Source of the DNA: Sphingomonadaceae bacterium
Lineage (GTDB): Bacteria; Pseudomonadota; Alphaproteobacteria; Sphingomonadales; Sphingomonadaceae
DNA length: 55,685 nucleotides
Reading direction: 5' to 3'
Assembly (NCBI GenBank): GCA_947453945.1
Contig: CANGJB010000020.1
Span: 1-55,685 of the forward strand
The translations under genes were made by a program, and so were the position numbers. How positions within the stretch are numbered: the first letter of the stretch is position 1; each line of letters begins with the position of its first letter. The notes under the pieces were generated by a model. The model did no database searches and was not told where the DNA came from. It saw only the letters and a list, made by a program, of their open reading frames with translations. Of the stretch, positions 33,832-41,807 are shown in pieces.

Positions 33832-34001
33832 GGAGCCCGGCCTACACGCGCAGCCCCGAGGCGGCAACGGTGCCCTCTGTAACTAAGTGTCGCTTCCCCG
33901 CACAAACCCGGCGGTTCAGCCCACTTGCCAGCCCCACTTGCCAGTCCGGTTCTCTGGCCCTATCCGTTAAGCAACCGATTAAGTGGGATGCAGGACAGAA
34001 C

Positions 34002-34847
34002 ATGCGCTTTGAAGGCACCAGCAATTACGTCGCCACCGATGATCTCAAGGTCGCGGTCAACGCCGCGGTGCTTCTGCGCCGCCCCCTGCTGGTCAAGGGT
34101 GAGCCCGGCACAGGCAAGACCGTGCTGGCGCATGAAATCGCCAAAGCCGTCGGCGCGCCGCTGATCGAATGGAACATCAAGTCCACCACCAAGGCGCAGC
34201 AGGGCCTCTATGAATACGATGCGGTCGCCCGCCTGCGTGATGGCCAGCTGGGTGACGAGCGCGTCCACGACATTTCGAACTACATCCGCAAGGGCAAGCT
34301 CTGGGAAGCCTTCACCGCGCCCAAGCTGCCGGTGCTGCTGATCGACGAGATCGACAAGGCCGACATCGAGTTTCCGAACGATCTCCTGCAAGAGCTCGAC
34401 CGGATGAGCTTCGACGTTTACGAAACGCACGAAACGATCGCCGCCAAGGAGCGCCCGATCGTCGTGATCACCTCAAACAACGAGAAGGAACTGCCCGACG
34501 CGTTCCTGCGCCGCTGCTTCTTCCACTACATCAAGTTCCCGGATCGGGCGACGATGCAGTCGATCATCGACGTCCACTTCCCGAACATCCAGAAGACCCT
34601 TGTCACCAAGGCAATGGATATCTTCTACGAAGTGCGCGAAGTCCCCGGCCTCAAGAAAAAGCCTTCGACCTCGGAACTGCTCGATTGGCTCAAGCTCCTG
34701 CTGAACGAGGACATGCCGCTCGACGTTCTGCAAAATCGGGATCCGACCAAGGCGATCCCGCCCTTGCACGGCGCCCTCCTCAAGAACGAGCAGGACGTGA
34801 TGCTGTTCGAACGCCTCGCCTTCATGGCGCGCCGGCCTTCGAACTGA
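34002..34847 (+). CDS. MoxR-type AAA+ ATPase
   Basis: 281 residues. Walker A GEPGTGKT at 33-40, Walker B LIDEID at 111-116, sensor 1 VVITSNNEKELPDAF, and an arginine finger region LRRCFFHYIKFPD. MoxR ATPases work with VWA-domain proteins to assemble or activate metalloenzymes and other complexes. The matching CoxE-like VWA gene lies at 36814, separated by three other genes. ATG 34002 has CAGGAC just before it. Confidence 0.94.
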   Translation: MRFEGTSNYVATDDLKVAVNAAVLLRRPLLVKGEPGTGKTVLAHEIAKAVGAPLIEWNIKSTTKAQQGLYEYDAVARLRDGQLGDERVHDISNYIRKGKLWEAFTAPKLPVLLIDEIDKADIEFPNDLLQELDRMSFDVYETHETIAAKERPIVVITSNNEKELPDAFLRRCFFHYIKFPDRATMQSIIDVHFPNIQKTLVTKAMDIFYEVREVPGLKKKPSTSELLDWLKLLLNEDMPLDVLQNRDPTKAIPPLHGALLKNEQDVMLFERLAFMARRPSN

Positions 34848-34860
34848 GACTGGCCAACTG

Positions 34861-35274
34861 ATGACCCACCCCGGCGGATGCCTTTGCGGCGCGGTGCGCT
34901 ATACCATCGCCGCAGAGCCCGTCGGCGCGCGGATGTGCTGGTGCCGCGATTGCCAGCGCATCGCGAGCGGCTCGGCCACGGTCAACGTGCTGTTTCCGGA
35001 AGAGGCGGTCTCCATCACCGGGGATCTGGCGCTGTTCACGATGATCGCGGACAGCGGCAACACCGTGGAGCGCGGCTTCTGCAAGACATGCGGCGCGCAG
35101 ATGTACAGCCGCACCGTCACCCCCAAGGGCTTGCCCATGCGCGTGCGCGCCGGCACGCTGGATGATCCCGAACTCTGCCCGCCCACCGCTGCGATCTGGA
35201 CCGAAAGCGCCCCCAGCTGGGCGCCCATCCCCGATCACTTCATCCGTCACCCGAAGGGCCCGCCCCCGGTCTGA
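34861..35274 (+). CDS. GFA (CENP-V/Gfa-like) family zinc protein, copy 1
   Basis: 137 residues. Zinc ligands appear in family order: GGCLCGAVRY, MCWCRDCQ and CKTCGAQM. The family is named for glutathione-dependent formaldehyde activation, but most members have no proven reaction. It begins 11 bases after the MoxR stop and is likely cotranscribed with it. A second copy lies at 36311. Confidence 0.9.
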   Translation: MTHPGGCLCGAVRYTIAAEPVGARMCWCRDCQRIASGSATVNVLFPEEAVSITGDLALFTMIADSGNTVERGFCKTCGAQMYSRTVTPKGLPMRVRAGTLDDPELCPPTAAIWTESAPSWAPIPDHFIRHPKGPPPV

Positions 35275-35379
35275 GAAGCCCTCTTCCCTTCAGGGGGGAG
35301 GGTTGGGAGAGGGGAACAACCGCAGCGCCAATCCCCTCTCAACTTCGGCTAGAGCGGGATGGCGTCAAATGGATTCGTC

Positions 35380-35461
35380 GGCCCGTGCTTGACACGGGCC
35401 TTGGCTTTTTTTCGGGCGCCACGCCAGACGAACAGCCAAACCCCGTGTCAAGCACGGGGTA
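35380..35461. repeat. Paired palindromic repeat (REPIN-like) B, with terminator-like half
   Basis: GGCCCGTG-CTTGA-CACGGGCC (35380-35400) is followed by TTGGC and seven T's (35406-35412), so it can terminate rightward transcription after the GFA gene. An inverted copy CCCCGTGTCAAGCACGGGG lies at 35442-35460, and inner TTGGCT/AGCCAA arms also pair. The stretch before it (35281-35345) holds a diverged GGGAGAGGGG/CCCCTCTC repeat. Confidence 0.75.
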
Positions 35462-35488
35462 TCGGGAAGAGAGCAATGAATCCGAAGC

Positions 35489-36229
35489 TCACTCCCGCGG
35501 CCCGAGCTTCTCCAATTCCACCTCAGCAAACATGGCCTTCACCGCCGGCCGCGCGTTGATCTGCTCGATCCAGCGCACCAGCCCCGGCGTGGCTTCCTTG
35601 TTCACCAGTTCGGCAAAGCCGAACTGCATCCCATTGGCGATGGCGAAGTTGCAGATATCGGCCAGCGTGAATTGCCCCGGCACCAGCCACTCATGCTCCC
35701 GCAAGTGCGCATCCAGCCGCTCGACCGAATAGGCGATCTTGCGCATTTCCTCGTCCAGCATGTCCTGCGGAAAGCCCTCGCGCGCGCGCCGCCATTTCAC
35801 CTGCTGCTCGACCACCGGTATGGCCCTGACCTTCTCCTCGAACTCCGCGTCCGAAAGCGCCTTCACCATATTCCCCACATAGCGGTGCCAGCCGATGGTG
35901 GAGACGCACCAGCAGAAATACTCGTCCACCCACTTGGTCCACACCCGCATCGCCGCCTTGCCCGCAGACGTTGCGGGCCGCAGCGAAACCGCAGTCGGGT
36001 ATTCGTCCTCCAGATACTCACAGATCACCGTACTTTCGGTGATCACATGATCGCCATCGACGAGCGCCGGCACCTGGCCCCGCGGGTTGATCGCCTTGAA
36101 CCAGTCGGTATGGTGTTCGAACTTTGCCGGATCGAGCCGGTTCTTCTCGAAATCCAGCCCCTTCTCATACAACGTGAGCAGTGGCTTCATCGAGTTGGCA
36201 GCAGGTCCGAAACTGTAGAGCTTGAGCAT
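35489..36229 (-). CDS. ligF: LigF-like beta-etherase (glutathione S-transferase superfamily)
   Basis: 246 residues. GST N-terminal domain (about 1-80) with LKLYSFGPAANSMKPL and NPRGQVPAL...ITESTVICEYLEDEYP, then the helical C-domain. The block RVWTKWVDEYFCWCVSTIGW and the segment QVKWRRAREGFPQDMLDEE closely recall sphingomonad LigF, which uses glutathione to cleave the beta-aryl ether bond of lignin dimers such as MPHPV. The resemblance is from memory, so homologue is safer than orthologue. It lies opposite to and between two GFA genes. No ligE, ligG or ligD is present in the window. Confidence 0.85.
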   Translation of the reverse strand: MLKLYSFGPAANSMKPLLTLYEKGLDFEKNRLDPAKFEHHTDWFKAINPRGQVPALVDGDHVITESTVICEYLEDEYPTAVSLRPATSAGKAAMRVWTKWVDEYFCWCVSTIGWHRYVGNMVKALSDAEFEEKVRAIPVVEQQVKWRRAREGFPQDMLDEEMRKIAYSVERLDAHLREHEWLVPGQFTLADICNFAIANGMQFGFAELVNKEATPGLVRWIEQINARPAVKAMFAEVELEKLGPRE

Positions 36230-36310
36230 GGCTGGCGGGTATCCTCTCCGGTTGCCCCCAGCCTACAAATAGTAAGCAACACTAACAATCCCATTTGTGA
36301 GGGTACAGCC

Positions 36311-36748
36311 ATGGCCTATACCGGAACTTGCGCCTGCGGCGCCGTCACCGCCGAAATCGCCGCCGAAGCCCCCATCGCGGTGCGCCAGTGCTGGTGCCGC
36401 CAGTGCCAGCAGCTTGCGGGCGGATCGCACACCACCAACGCCATGTTCCTGACCACCGACGTGGCGATCACCGGCACCCTCGCCACCCACGCCTACACCG
36501 CCGCCAGCGGCAACACCCTCACCCAATCGTTCTGCCCCGCCTGCGGCACGCCGGTCATGGCGCAAGTTTCCGCGCGCCCGCAGTTTCGCACCATGCGCGT
36601 CGGCTTCCTCACGCCGCCGCACGATCTCACCCCGCAAATGGTGATCTGGACAGACGACGCGCCCGCCTGGGCCGTGTTCCCAGAAGGCCTCGAACGCCAC
36701 GCCAAGCAGCCGCCCCCATCGCCACCGGTATCGGCCGCCAAATCCTAA
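36311..36748 (+). CDS. GFA (CENP-V/Gfa-like) family zinc protein, copy 2
   Basis: 145 residues. Zinc ligands: GTCACGAVTAEI, QCWCRQCQQLAGG and CPACGTPVMAQ. It differs clearly from copy 1 (34861), so the two are old paralogues rather than a recent duplication. It diverges from the LigF-like gene with about 80 bases between them, which probably hold promoters for both. The Pro-rich C-terminus is disordered. Confidence 0.88.
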   Translation: MAYTGTCACGAVTAEIAAEAPIAVRQCWCRQCQQLAGGSHTTNAMFLTTDVAITGTLATHAYTAASGNTLTQSFCPACGTPVMAQVSARPQFRTMRVGFLTPPHDLTPQMVIWTDDAPAWAVFPEGLERHAKQPPPSPPVSAAKS

Positions 36749-36813
36749 CGCTTGCCCCAACACCCCATTCGCCTTAATCACCCGGTTAAGACGCGAGCGA
36801 GGCCCGACCACCC

Positions 36814-37995
36814 ATGTTCTTCAACTTCATCGACGAGCTGCGCGCGGCGGGCATCAAGGCCAGCTTCAAGGAGCATCTCACGCTGCTCGAAGCGCTCGAG
36901 AAGGACGTGATCGAGCAGACGCCCGAGGCGTTCTACTACCTCTCCCGCGCCACCTTCGTGAAGGACGAGGGCCTGCTCGACAAGTTCGACCAGGTGTTCA
37001 ACAAGGTCTTCAAGGGCCTCCTCACCGATTATGGCCAGCGCCCGGTCGACATTCCTGAAGACTGGCTGCGCGCCGTCGCGGAGAAGTTCCTCACCGAAGA
37101 GGAAATGGCCGCGATCGAGAAGCTCGGCTCGTGGGAAGAGATCATGGAGACGCTCAAGAAGCGGCTCGAGGAACAGCAGGAGCGCCACCAGGGCGGCAAC
37201 AAGTGGGTCGGCACCGGCGGCACCAGCCCCTTCGGCAATTCGGGCTACAACCCCGAAGGCGTGCGCGTCGGCGGCGAAAGCAAGCATGGCCGCGCGATCA
37301 AGGTCTGGGAAAAGCGCGAGTTCGCCAATCTTGATAACACCAAGGAGCTCGGCACCCGCAATATCAAGATCGCGCTGCGCCGCCTGCGCCGTTTCGCGCG
37401 CGAAGGCCATGCCGACGAGCTTGATCTGCCCGGCACGATCGAAGGCACGGCCAAGCAGGGCTGGCTCGATATCCGGATGCGCCCGGAACGGCGCAATGCC
37501 GTCAAACTGCTCCTGTTCCTCGATGTCGGCGGCTCGATGGACCCGTTCATCAAGCTGGTGGAGGAGCTGTTCAGCGCCGCCACGGCGGAATTCAAGAACA
37601 TGGAGTTCTTCTATTTCCACAACTGCCTCTACGAAGGCGTGTGGAAGGACAACAAGCGCCGCTGGTCCGAGCGCACCAACACCTGGGATCTGCTCCACAA
37701 ATACGGCCACGATTACAAGATCGTGTTCGTGGGCGATGCTGCGATGAGCCCCTACGAGATCAGCCACCCCGGCGGCTCGGTCGAGCATTTCAACGAGGAG
37801 GCCGGCGCCATCTGGCTCCACCGCGTCGCGCAGACCTACCCGGCCACCGTCTGGCTGAATCCCGTGCCTGAAAAGCAGTGGAACTATTCGCAGTCCACCA
37901 AGATGATCAAGGACCTCGTCGGCGGTTCGATGTTCAGCCTCACGCTCGAAGGGCTGGATGCGGCCATGCGCGAACTGACCCGCAAGAAGCACTAA
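36814..37995 (+). CDS. CoxE-like VWA domain protein
   Basis: 393 residues. It opens MFFNFIDELRAAGIKASFKEH, as in the CoxE-like group. The VWA domain has its metal-ion site at LFLDVGGSMDPF (DxGxS, about residue 238). It is the usual partner of MoxR ATPases in assembly or activation of metalloenzymes and other complexes. The ATPase gene is at 34002. A hairpin at 38000 follows the stop. Confidence 0.92.
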   Translation: MFFNFIDELRAAGIKASFKEHLTLLEALEKDVIEQTPEAFYYLSRATFVKDEGLLDKFDQVFNKVFKGLLTDYGQRPVDIPEDWLRAVAEKFLTEEEMAAIEKLGSWEEIMETLKKRLEEQQERHQGGNKWVGTGGTSPFGNSGYNPEGVRVGGESKHGRAIKVWEKREFANLDNTKELGTRNIKIALRRLRRFAREGHADELDLPGTIEGTAKQGWLDIRMRPERRNAVKLLLFLDVGGSMDPFIKLVEELFSAATAEFKNMEFFYFHNCLYEGVWKDNKRRWSERTNTWDLLHKYGHDYKIVFVGDAAMSPYEISHPGGSVEHFNEEAGAIWLHRVAQTYPATVWLNPVPEKQWNYSQSTKMIKDLVGGSMFSLTLEGLDAAMRELTRKKH

Positions 37996-37999
37996 TTCC

Positions 38000-38027
38000 T
38001 GCCTCCCCGGGTGTGCCTGGGGAGGCA
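38000..38027 (+). terminator. Hairpin after the CoxE-like gene
   Basis: TGCCTCCCC (38000-38008) pairs perfectly with GGGGAGGCA (38019-38027) around a ten-base loop, five bases after the stop codon. No T-run follows, so its strength as an intrinsic terminator is unclear. Confidence 0.55.
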
Positions 38028-38138
38028 GACTGCCGCCATAGCCGATGACCAGAGGGGTAAATCGGGAATGGTCCAGACCGGACTTGAACCAAGCCCCCGC
38101 AGGCGTAAACTGCGGCAAAACAGGAGAGGTCGCACCCC

Positions 38139-38915
38139 ATGTCCGACAACGAAATCCTCAACCTCCGCCGAACCGGCAGCCGTGTCGATCTCACGCTGAA
38201 CCGCCCGCAGCAATACAACGCGCTGAGCGAAGACTTGCTCGCCGCCCTGAAGGCTGAGCTGACCAGCCTGGCCGCCGATCCCTCGATCAGCTGCGTCGTG
38301 CTTTCCGGCGCGGGCAAGGCGTTCTGCGCCGGCCATGATCTGCGGCAGATGCACGGCCAGCGCCGGCTGGACTACTACCGCACGCTGTTTGCCGCCTGCG
38401 CCGAAGTGATGGAAGCCATTGTTGCGCTCCCCGTCCCCGTCATCGCCCGCGTCCACGGCATCGCCACTGCCGCCGGCTGCCAGCTTGTCGGCGCCTGCGA
38501 TCTCGCCATCGCCAGCACGGATGCGCGCTTTGCCGTCTCAGGCATCAACGTCGGCCTGTTCTGCTCCACGCCTGCGGTCGCGCTCACCCGCAATGTGCCT
38601 GCAAAGCCCGCCTTCGAAATGCTGGTGACGGGCGAATTCATCAGCGCGCAGACTGCAGAAAGCTGGGGGCTGATCAACCACGCCGTCCCCGCCGATCAGC
38701 TTGACGCAGAGATCGACACGCTCGCTGCCACCATCGCGGCCAAGAGCCCGGACGCCATCCGCCGCGGCAAGGCACTGTTCTACGCTCAGCGCGAAGTCCA
38801 CCGCGCGGAGGCCTACACGCTTGCAGCTGAAGTCATGGCGCAGAACATGATGGACGAGAACACGGCGGAAGGCATCGAAGCCTTCCTCGAAAAGCGCGCC
38901 CCCGTCTGGCGCTGA
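38139..38915 (+). CDS. Enoyl-CoA hydratase/isomerase family protein
   Basis: 258 residues of the crotonase fold. The oxyanion-hole segments are VVLSGAGKAFCAGHDLRQM (about 49-67) and VHGIATAAGCQLVGACDLA (about 106-124). ATG 38139 has AGGAGAGG upstream. It stands alone as one transcription unit. A second fatty-acid enzyme, an acyl-CoA dehydrogenase, is encoded at 48773. Substrate chain length is not visible. Confidence 0.93.
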   Translation: MSDNEILNLRRTGSRVDLTLNRPQQYNALSEDLLAALKAELTSLAADPSISCVVLSGAGKAFCAGHDLRQMHGQRRLDYYRTLFAACAEVMEAIVALPVPVIARVHGIATAAGCQLVGACDLAIASTDARFAVSGINVGLFCSTPAVALTRNVPAKPAFEMLVTGEFISAQTAESWGLINHAVPADQLDAEIDTLAATIAAKSPDAIRRGKALFYAQREVHRAEAYTLAAEVMAQNMMDENTAEGIEAFLEKRAPVWR

Positions 38916-38919
38916 AGAA

Positions 38920-39064
38920 CCCCTCCGGCCTGCCTGCGGCAGGCCACCTCCCCATTTGCACTTCGTGAAAATGGGGAGGGAGTAAGAGAGGTCTACTTGA
39001 TTTCCCTCCCCATTTTTCCCGCAGGGACAAATGGGGAGGTGGCTCGCGAAGCGAGACGGAGGGG
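38920..39064. repeat. Paired palindromic repeat (REPIN-like) C
   Basis: The left arm runs CCCCTCCGG...CCACCTCCCCATTTGC..., the right arm is its inverted partner (...CAAATGGGGAGGTGG...CGGAGGGG). Each arm is itself palindromic around CCTCCCCATTT / AAATGGGGAGG. It lies right after the enoyl-CoA hydratase stop. A single related element is at 23731. Confidence 0.75.
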
Positions 39065-39107
39065 TACTTCCTCCTACCCCCCCATTATTCCTACCCCACC
39101 GTTATTC

Positions 39108-39389
39108 CTATCCCACAGTCACACCCTTCCAGAACGCCACCCGCCCCTTGATCGCAGCAGCCTTTTCCTTGGGCTCGGCATAATACCACGCTGCATCGCG
39201 GTTCTCCGCGCCGTCCACCACCAGCGTGTAATACTGCGCGGTGCCCTTCCATGGGCAGCCGCTGGTCGTGGCGCTGGGCTTCAGCACCGCCGGATCGACC
39301 GAATCCAGAGGAAAGTAGTGGTTGCCCTCAACCACAACCGTATCATCGCTGCGCGCAATCACCGCGCCGTTCCACCGTGCCTCGACCAT
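39108..39389 (-). CDS. DUF427 domain protein
   Basis: 93 residues. Signature: EARWNGAVIARSDDTVVVEGNHYFP and GCPWKGTAQYYTL. The start is ATG 39389, with GAAGGAGA ahead of it; the open frame runs further up but without family residues. The family is a small beta-barrel of unknown role. It stands alone downstream of a decayed methyltransferase. Confidence 0.9.
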   Translation of the reverse strand: MVEARWNGAVIARSDDTVVVEGNHYFPLDSVDPAVLKPSATTSGCPWKGTAQYYTLVVDGAENRDAAWYYAEPKEKAAAIKGRVAFWKGVTVG

Positions 39390-39456
39390 CCGTGTATCTC
39401 CTTCGAGAACACAGGTCGGGCTTCGGCCACCAGCCGTCAACCAGCCAGCAGGGCAA

Positions 39457-39711
39457 TCACCCCGCCTTGCGCGCGGTCACATAGATCCAGTCGCCCTGCC
39501 CGATCTTCGGCCCCAGGGCCGCCATCGGCGCAAACAGCCCCGCATCGGCCAGCCTTTTCGGCATCTTCAGCAAGGTCTGCATCTGCCCGAAGCTATAGGC
39601 CAGATCGATTGCGAAATGCCGCGTATCGCACCGGCCAAAGTCCCCCTTCTCCAGCATCGCCCCAAGCGTCTTGCCGGAAAACTGGCAGAGGTGATACGGC
39701 GGCGATCGCGA
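39457..39711 (-). pseudogene. C-terminal remnant of a SAM-dependent methyltransferase
   Basis: The last 80-odd residues of an open frame (PPYHLCQFSGKTLGAMLEKG, then YSFGQMQTLLKMPKRLADAG) look like the end of a class I methyltransferase of the Methyltransf_23 kind. The residues before them are Arg-rich and unrelated, and no SAM-binding GxGxG motif is found upstream. This is therefore a truncated gene with its N-terminal part lost. Confidence 0.6.
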
Positions 39712-40018
39712 GCAAGGGGGAGAAACCGCTGTCCTACAGACCTTGCGCTGTCGTAATCTGCGCCGTGCTCCGTGAACGCTCGCCAAGCCCCCAAAACCGC
39801 GCCCGCGCCGCGCGGCGAGGCGGCTATCTCCGCAGAAAATCCAACAAGAACCGCTCATGCTGAGCTTGTCGAAGCATCGCAGCAGAACCCTTGCGCCGCC
39901 GCCCTGCAACACGCATGGGGTGAGCGGAAAGGGCACCAATCCGCCTCGAAAAACCGCCCCCGGCGTTCTCCCTCAGGAGCGTGTCAACCGTGTCAACTTG
40001 GCGGCATTCTGTCCCGTT
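39712..40018. other. Gene-free stretch with a small repeat
   Basis: No convincing gene. It holds the 5' debris of the methyltransferase remnant and a copy of a sphingomonad-type repeat, CTCATGCTGAGCTTGTCGAA (about 39855-39875). Confidence 0.5.
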
Positions 40019-41236
40019 TCAGTACAGAAGATACGGTGCCCGCGTCTCGATCCACGCCGCCTCGTCCGGCCCCGCCAGCGCGTCCAGATCGGCCGGCGTG
40101 CTCGCCGGATTGTCCACCCATTCGCGCAAACCCGGCCCGCCGTTGATCACATCGATCGCCAGCTTGTCGGTGACATACTCATACGGAAAATCGCGCCACA
40201 GCGGATAGTCCGGATAGAGCCGCCGTACCGCCTTGAACGCCAGCGCCTGCAGCCGCCACGGCCGGAACGCGTGGTGGTCGTAAAACGCGCCCTCGGCATG
40301 GATCATCAGCGCGTTGCACAGCTTGCCCGCATGCTTGTGAAACGTCGGCTCGAACCAGCATTCCCTGATGGCGCAGCCCGCCAGCCACTGCGGCGCAAAG
40401 CTGCGCATCTCGGCCAGCACGGCCTTGGCATCGACATCCGGCGCGCCAAACAGCACTTCCAGCGGCCGCGTCGTGCCCCGCCCTTCCGAAAGCGTCGCGC
40501 CCTCGATCATCACCGTGCCGGCATAGGCCCGCGCCATGTTGAGGCTCGCGGCATTTGGGCTCGGGTTGATCCAGATCCGGTCCTGCGGCCAGCCGAAACC
40601 CGCGCCTTCCGGCTCCCAGCCTTCCATCGCCACCACACGGTAGTCCACGTCGAGCTTGAAATGGTCCACGAACCAGCGGCCCATCTCGCCCAGCGTCATC
40701 CCATGCCGCATCGGCATTGGCCCCGCGCCGACAAAGCTTTCCCAGCCCGCCAGCAGCGTCGTGCCTTCCACCGGGCGGCCAGCCGGATTGGGCCGGTCGA
40801 GCACCCACACCGCTTTGCCGGTGCCCCCAGACTTGTTCACCTCAGACGCCGCTTCCAGCAGATAGAGCAGCGTCGTCACGAAGGTATAGATCCGGCAGCC
40901 CAGATCCTGCAGATCGAACAGGAACACATCGGCGCTGTCCATCATCCGCGCCGTCGGCCGCCGCACTTCGCCGTAGAGGCTGAACACCGGAATGCCGAGC
41001 GCCGGATCAATGAAGTCCTCGGTCTCGACCATGTTGTCCTGCTTGTCGCCGCGCAGCCCGTGCTGCGGGCCGAAAGCAGCGCTCAGGCTGATGCCAGGGC
41101 AGGCCGCCAGCGCATCGAGCGAATGGACGAGCCCCTCCGTCACCGAAGCAGGATGGGCAACCAGAGCGACGCGCCGCCCTTCAAGCGGTGCGCGCAAGGC
41201 CAGGTCGGCCAGCAGGCGATCGATACCGAATTTCAT
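40019..41236 (-). CDS. namZ: NamZ-like exo-beta-N-acetylmuramidase (DUF1343)
   Basis: 405 residues. DUF1343 signatures: RRVALVAHPASVT near residue 30, AAFGPQHGLRGDKQDNM, SLYGEVRRPTARMM, VFLFDLQDLGCRIYTF and LDRPNPAGRPVEG. Characterised members release N-acetylmuramic acid from the ends of peptidoglycan fragments. The usual secretion signal is absent, so this copy may act in the cytoplasm. The start ATG 41236 overlaps the stop of the DOMON-like gene (ATGA), which couples the pair. The activity is inferred from the family. Confidence 0.85.
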   Translation of the reverse strand: MKFGIDRLLADLALRAPLEGRRVALVAHPASVTEGLVHSLDALAACPGISLSAAFGPQHGLRGDKQDNMVETEDFIDPALGIPVFSLYGEVRRPTARMMDSADVFLFDLQDLGCRIYTFVTTLLYLLEAASEVNKSGGTGKAVWVLDRPNPAGRPVEGTTLLAGWESFVGAGPMPMRHGMTLGEMGRWFVDHFKLDVDYRVVAMEGWEPEGAGFGWPQDRIWINPSPNAASLNMARAYAGTVMIEGATLSEGRGTTRPLEVLFGAPDVDAKAVLAEMRSFAPQWLAGCAIRECWFEPTFHKHAGKLCNALMIHAEGAFYDHHAFRPWRLQALAFKAVRRLYPDYPLWRDFPYEYVTDKLAIDVINGGPGLREWVDNPASTPADLDALAGPDEAAWIETRAPYLLY

Positions 41237-41775
41237 GGGGCTTCCGGTGCCGCAAGCCGCGCGGCCATGCAAGCCGGATCATGAAAGTCGGGCTTCTCGG
41301 GCGGATGCGCCATCGCCCAATAGGATTTGGTCCCGCCCTCCTCCTCGATCACCGCCGTCAAGCCATAAGCCCACGGCAGCGGCGGCAAGGCGAAGGCCGG
41401 GATCGCCGCATCGAAGATCAGCACCGATCCGCCCCGGCGCGGAGTGCACACCGGCGCGCGCTCCACTGCTCGCTCCGCCATCCCCGCCCGGTATCCGGCA
41501 AAATCATAAGCCGCCCAGCGCTCGGAGGGCGACAAGTTGAACTCGGCATACCCCTCTCCGTCCGGCCCCTTCAAGAACATCTCGAAGCAAGTCGTCTGCC
41601 ACAGCCCATCGGTCCGCGCCCGACCGGCAAACGGCGGGAGAACCAGTGCGCCTGCCCCCTCCACCTTCCAGCGCAGGGTGAGCCAATGGGCATCGAGCGA
41701 GAGAATGCGCGCGGCAATCCCGGTAACGGCGCGGGCCGGGTGCGCCGGGTGGCAGGTAAGGTCGAACGTTTCCAA
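41233..41775 (-). CDS. DOMON-like domain protein
   Basis: 180 residues, beta-rich. TDGLWQTTCFEMFLKGPDGEGYAEFNLSPSERWAAYDF is broken here as TDGLWQTTCFEMFL and YAEFNLSPSERWAAYDF, the core of the murB-associated DOMON-like group. Such domains bind heme or sugars. It is coupled by a four-base overlap to the NamZ-like gene, suggesting a shared role in muropeptide handling. The exact role is unknown. Confidence 0.8.
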   Translation of the reverse strand: METFDLTCHPAHPARAVTGIAARILSLDAHWLTLRWKVEGAGALVLPPFAGRARTDGLWQTTCFEMFLKGPDGEGYAEFNLSPSERWAAYDFAGYRAGMAERAVERAPVCTPRRGGSVLIFDAAIPAFALPPLPWAYGLTAVIEEEGGTKSYWAMAHPPEKPDFHDPACMAARLAAPEAP

Positions 41776-41807
41776 GATTCACTCTTTCGTGCTAGGCGCG
41801 CCGCGTT

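Noticed and set aside
33870..34001. Longer N-terminus of the MoxR ATPase (GTG- or ATG-type start at 33870).
   Set aside because: The extra residues match nothing in the family, and CAGGAC lies just before the ATG at 34002.
38065..38125. tRNA-like pieces on the minus strand: a T-loop-like GGTTCAAGTCC and a five-pair stem with a seven-base loop.
   Set aside because: The D-arm and a matching acceptor stem are missing and the T-stem is poorly paired. It lies in the leader of the enoyl-CoA hydratase gene and is taken as chance.
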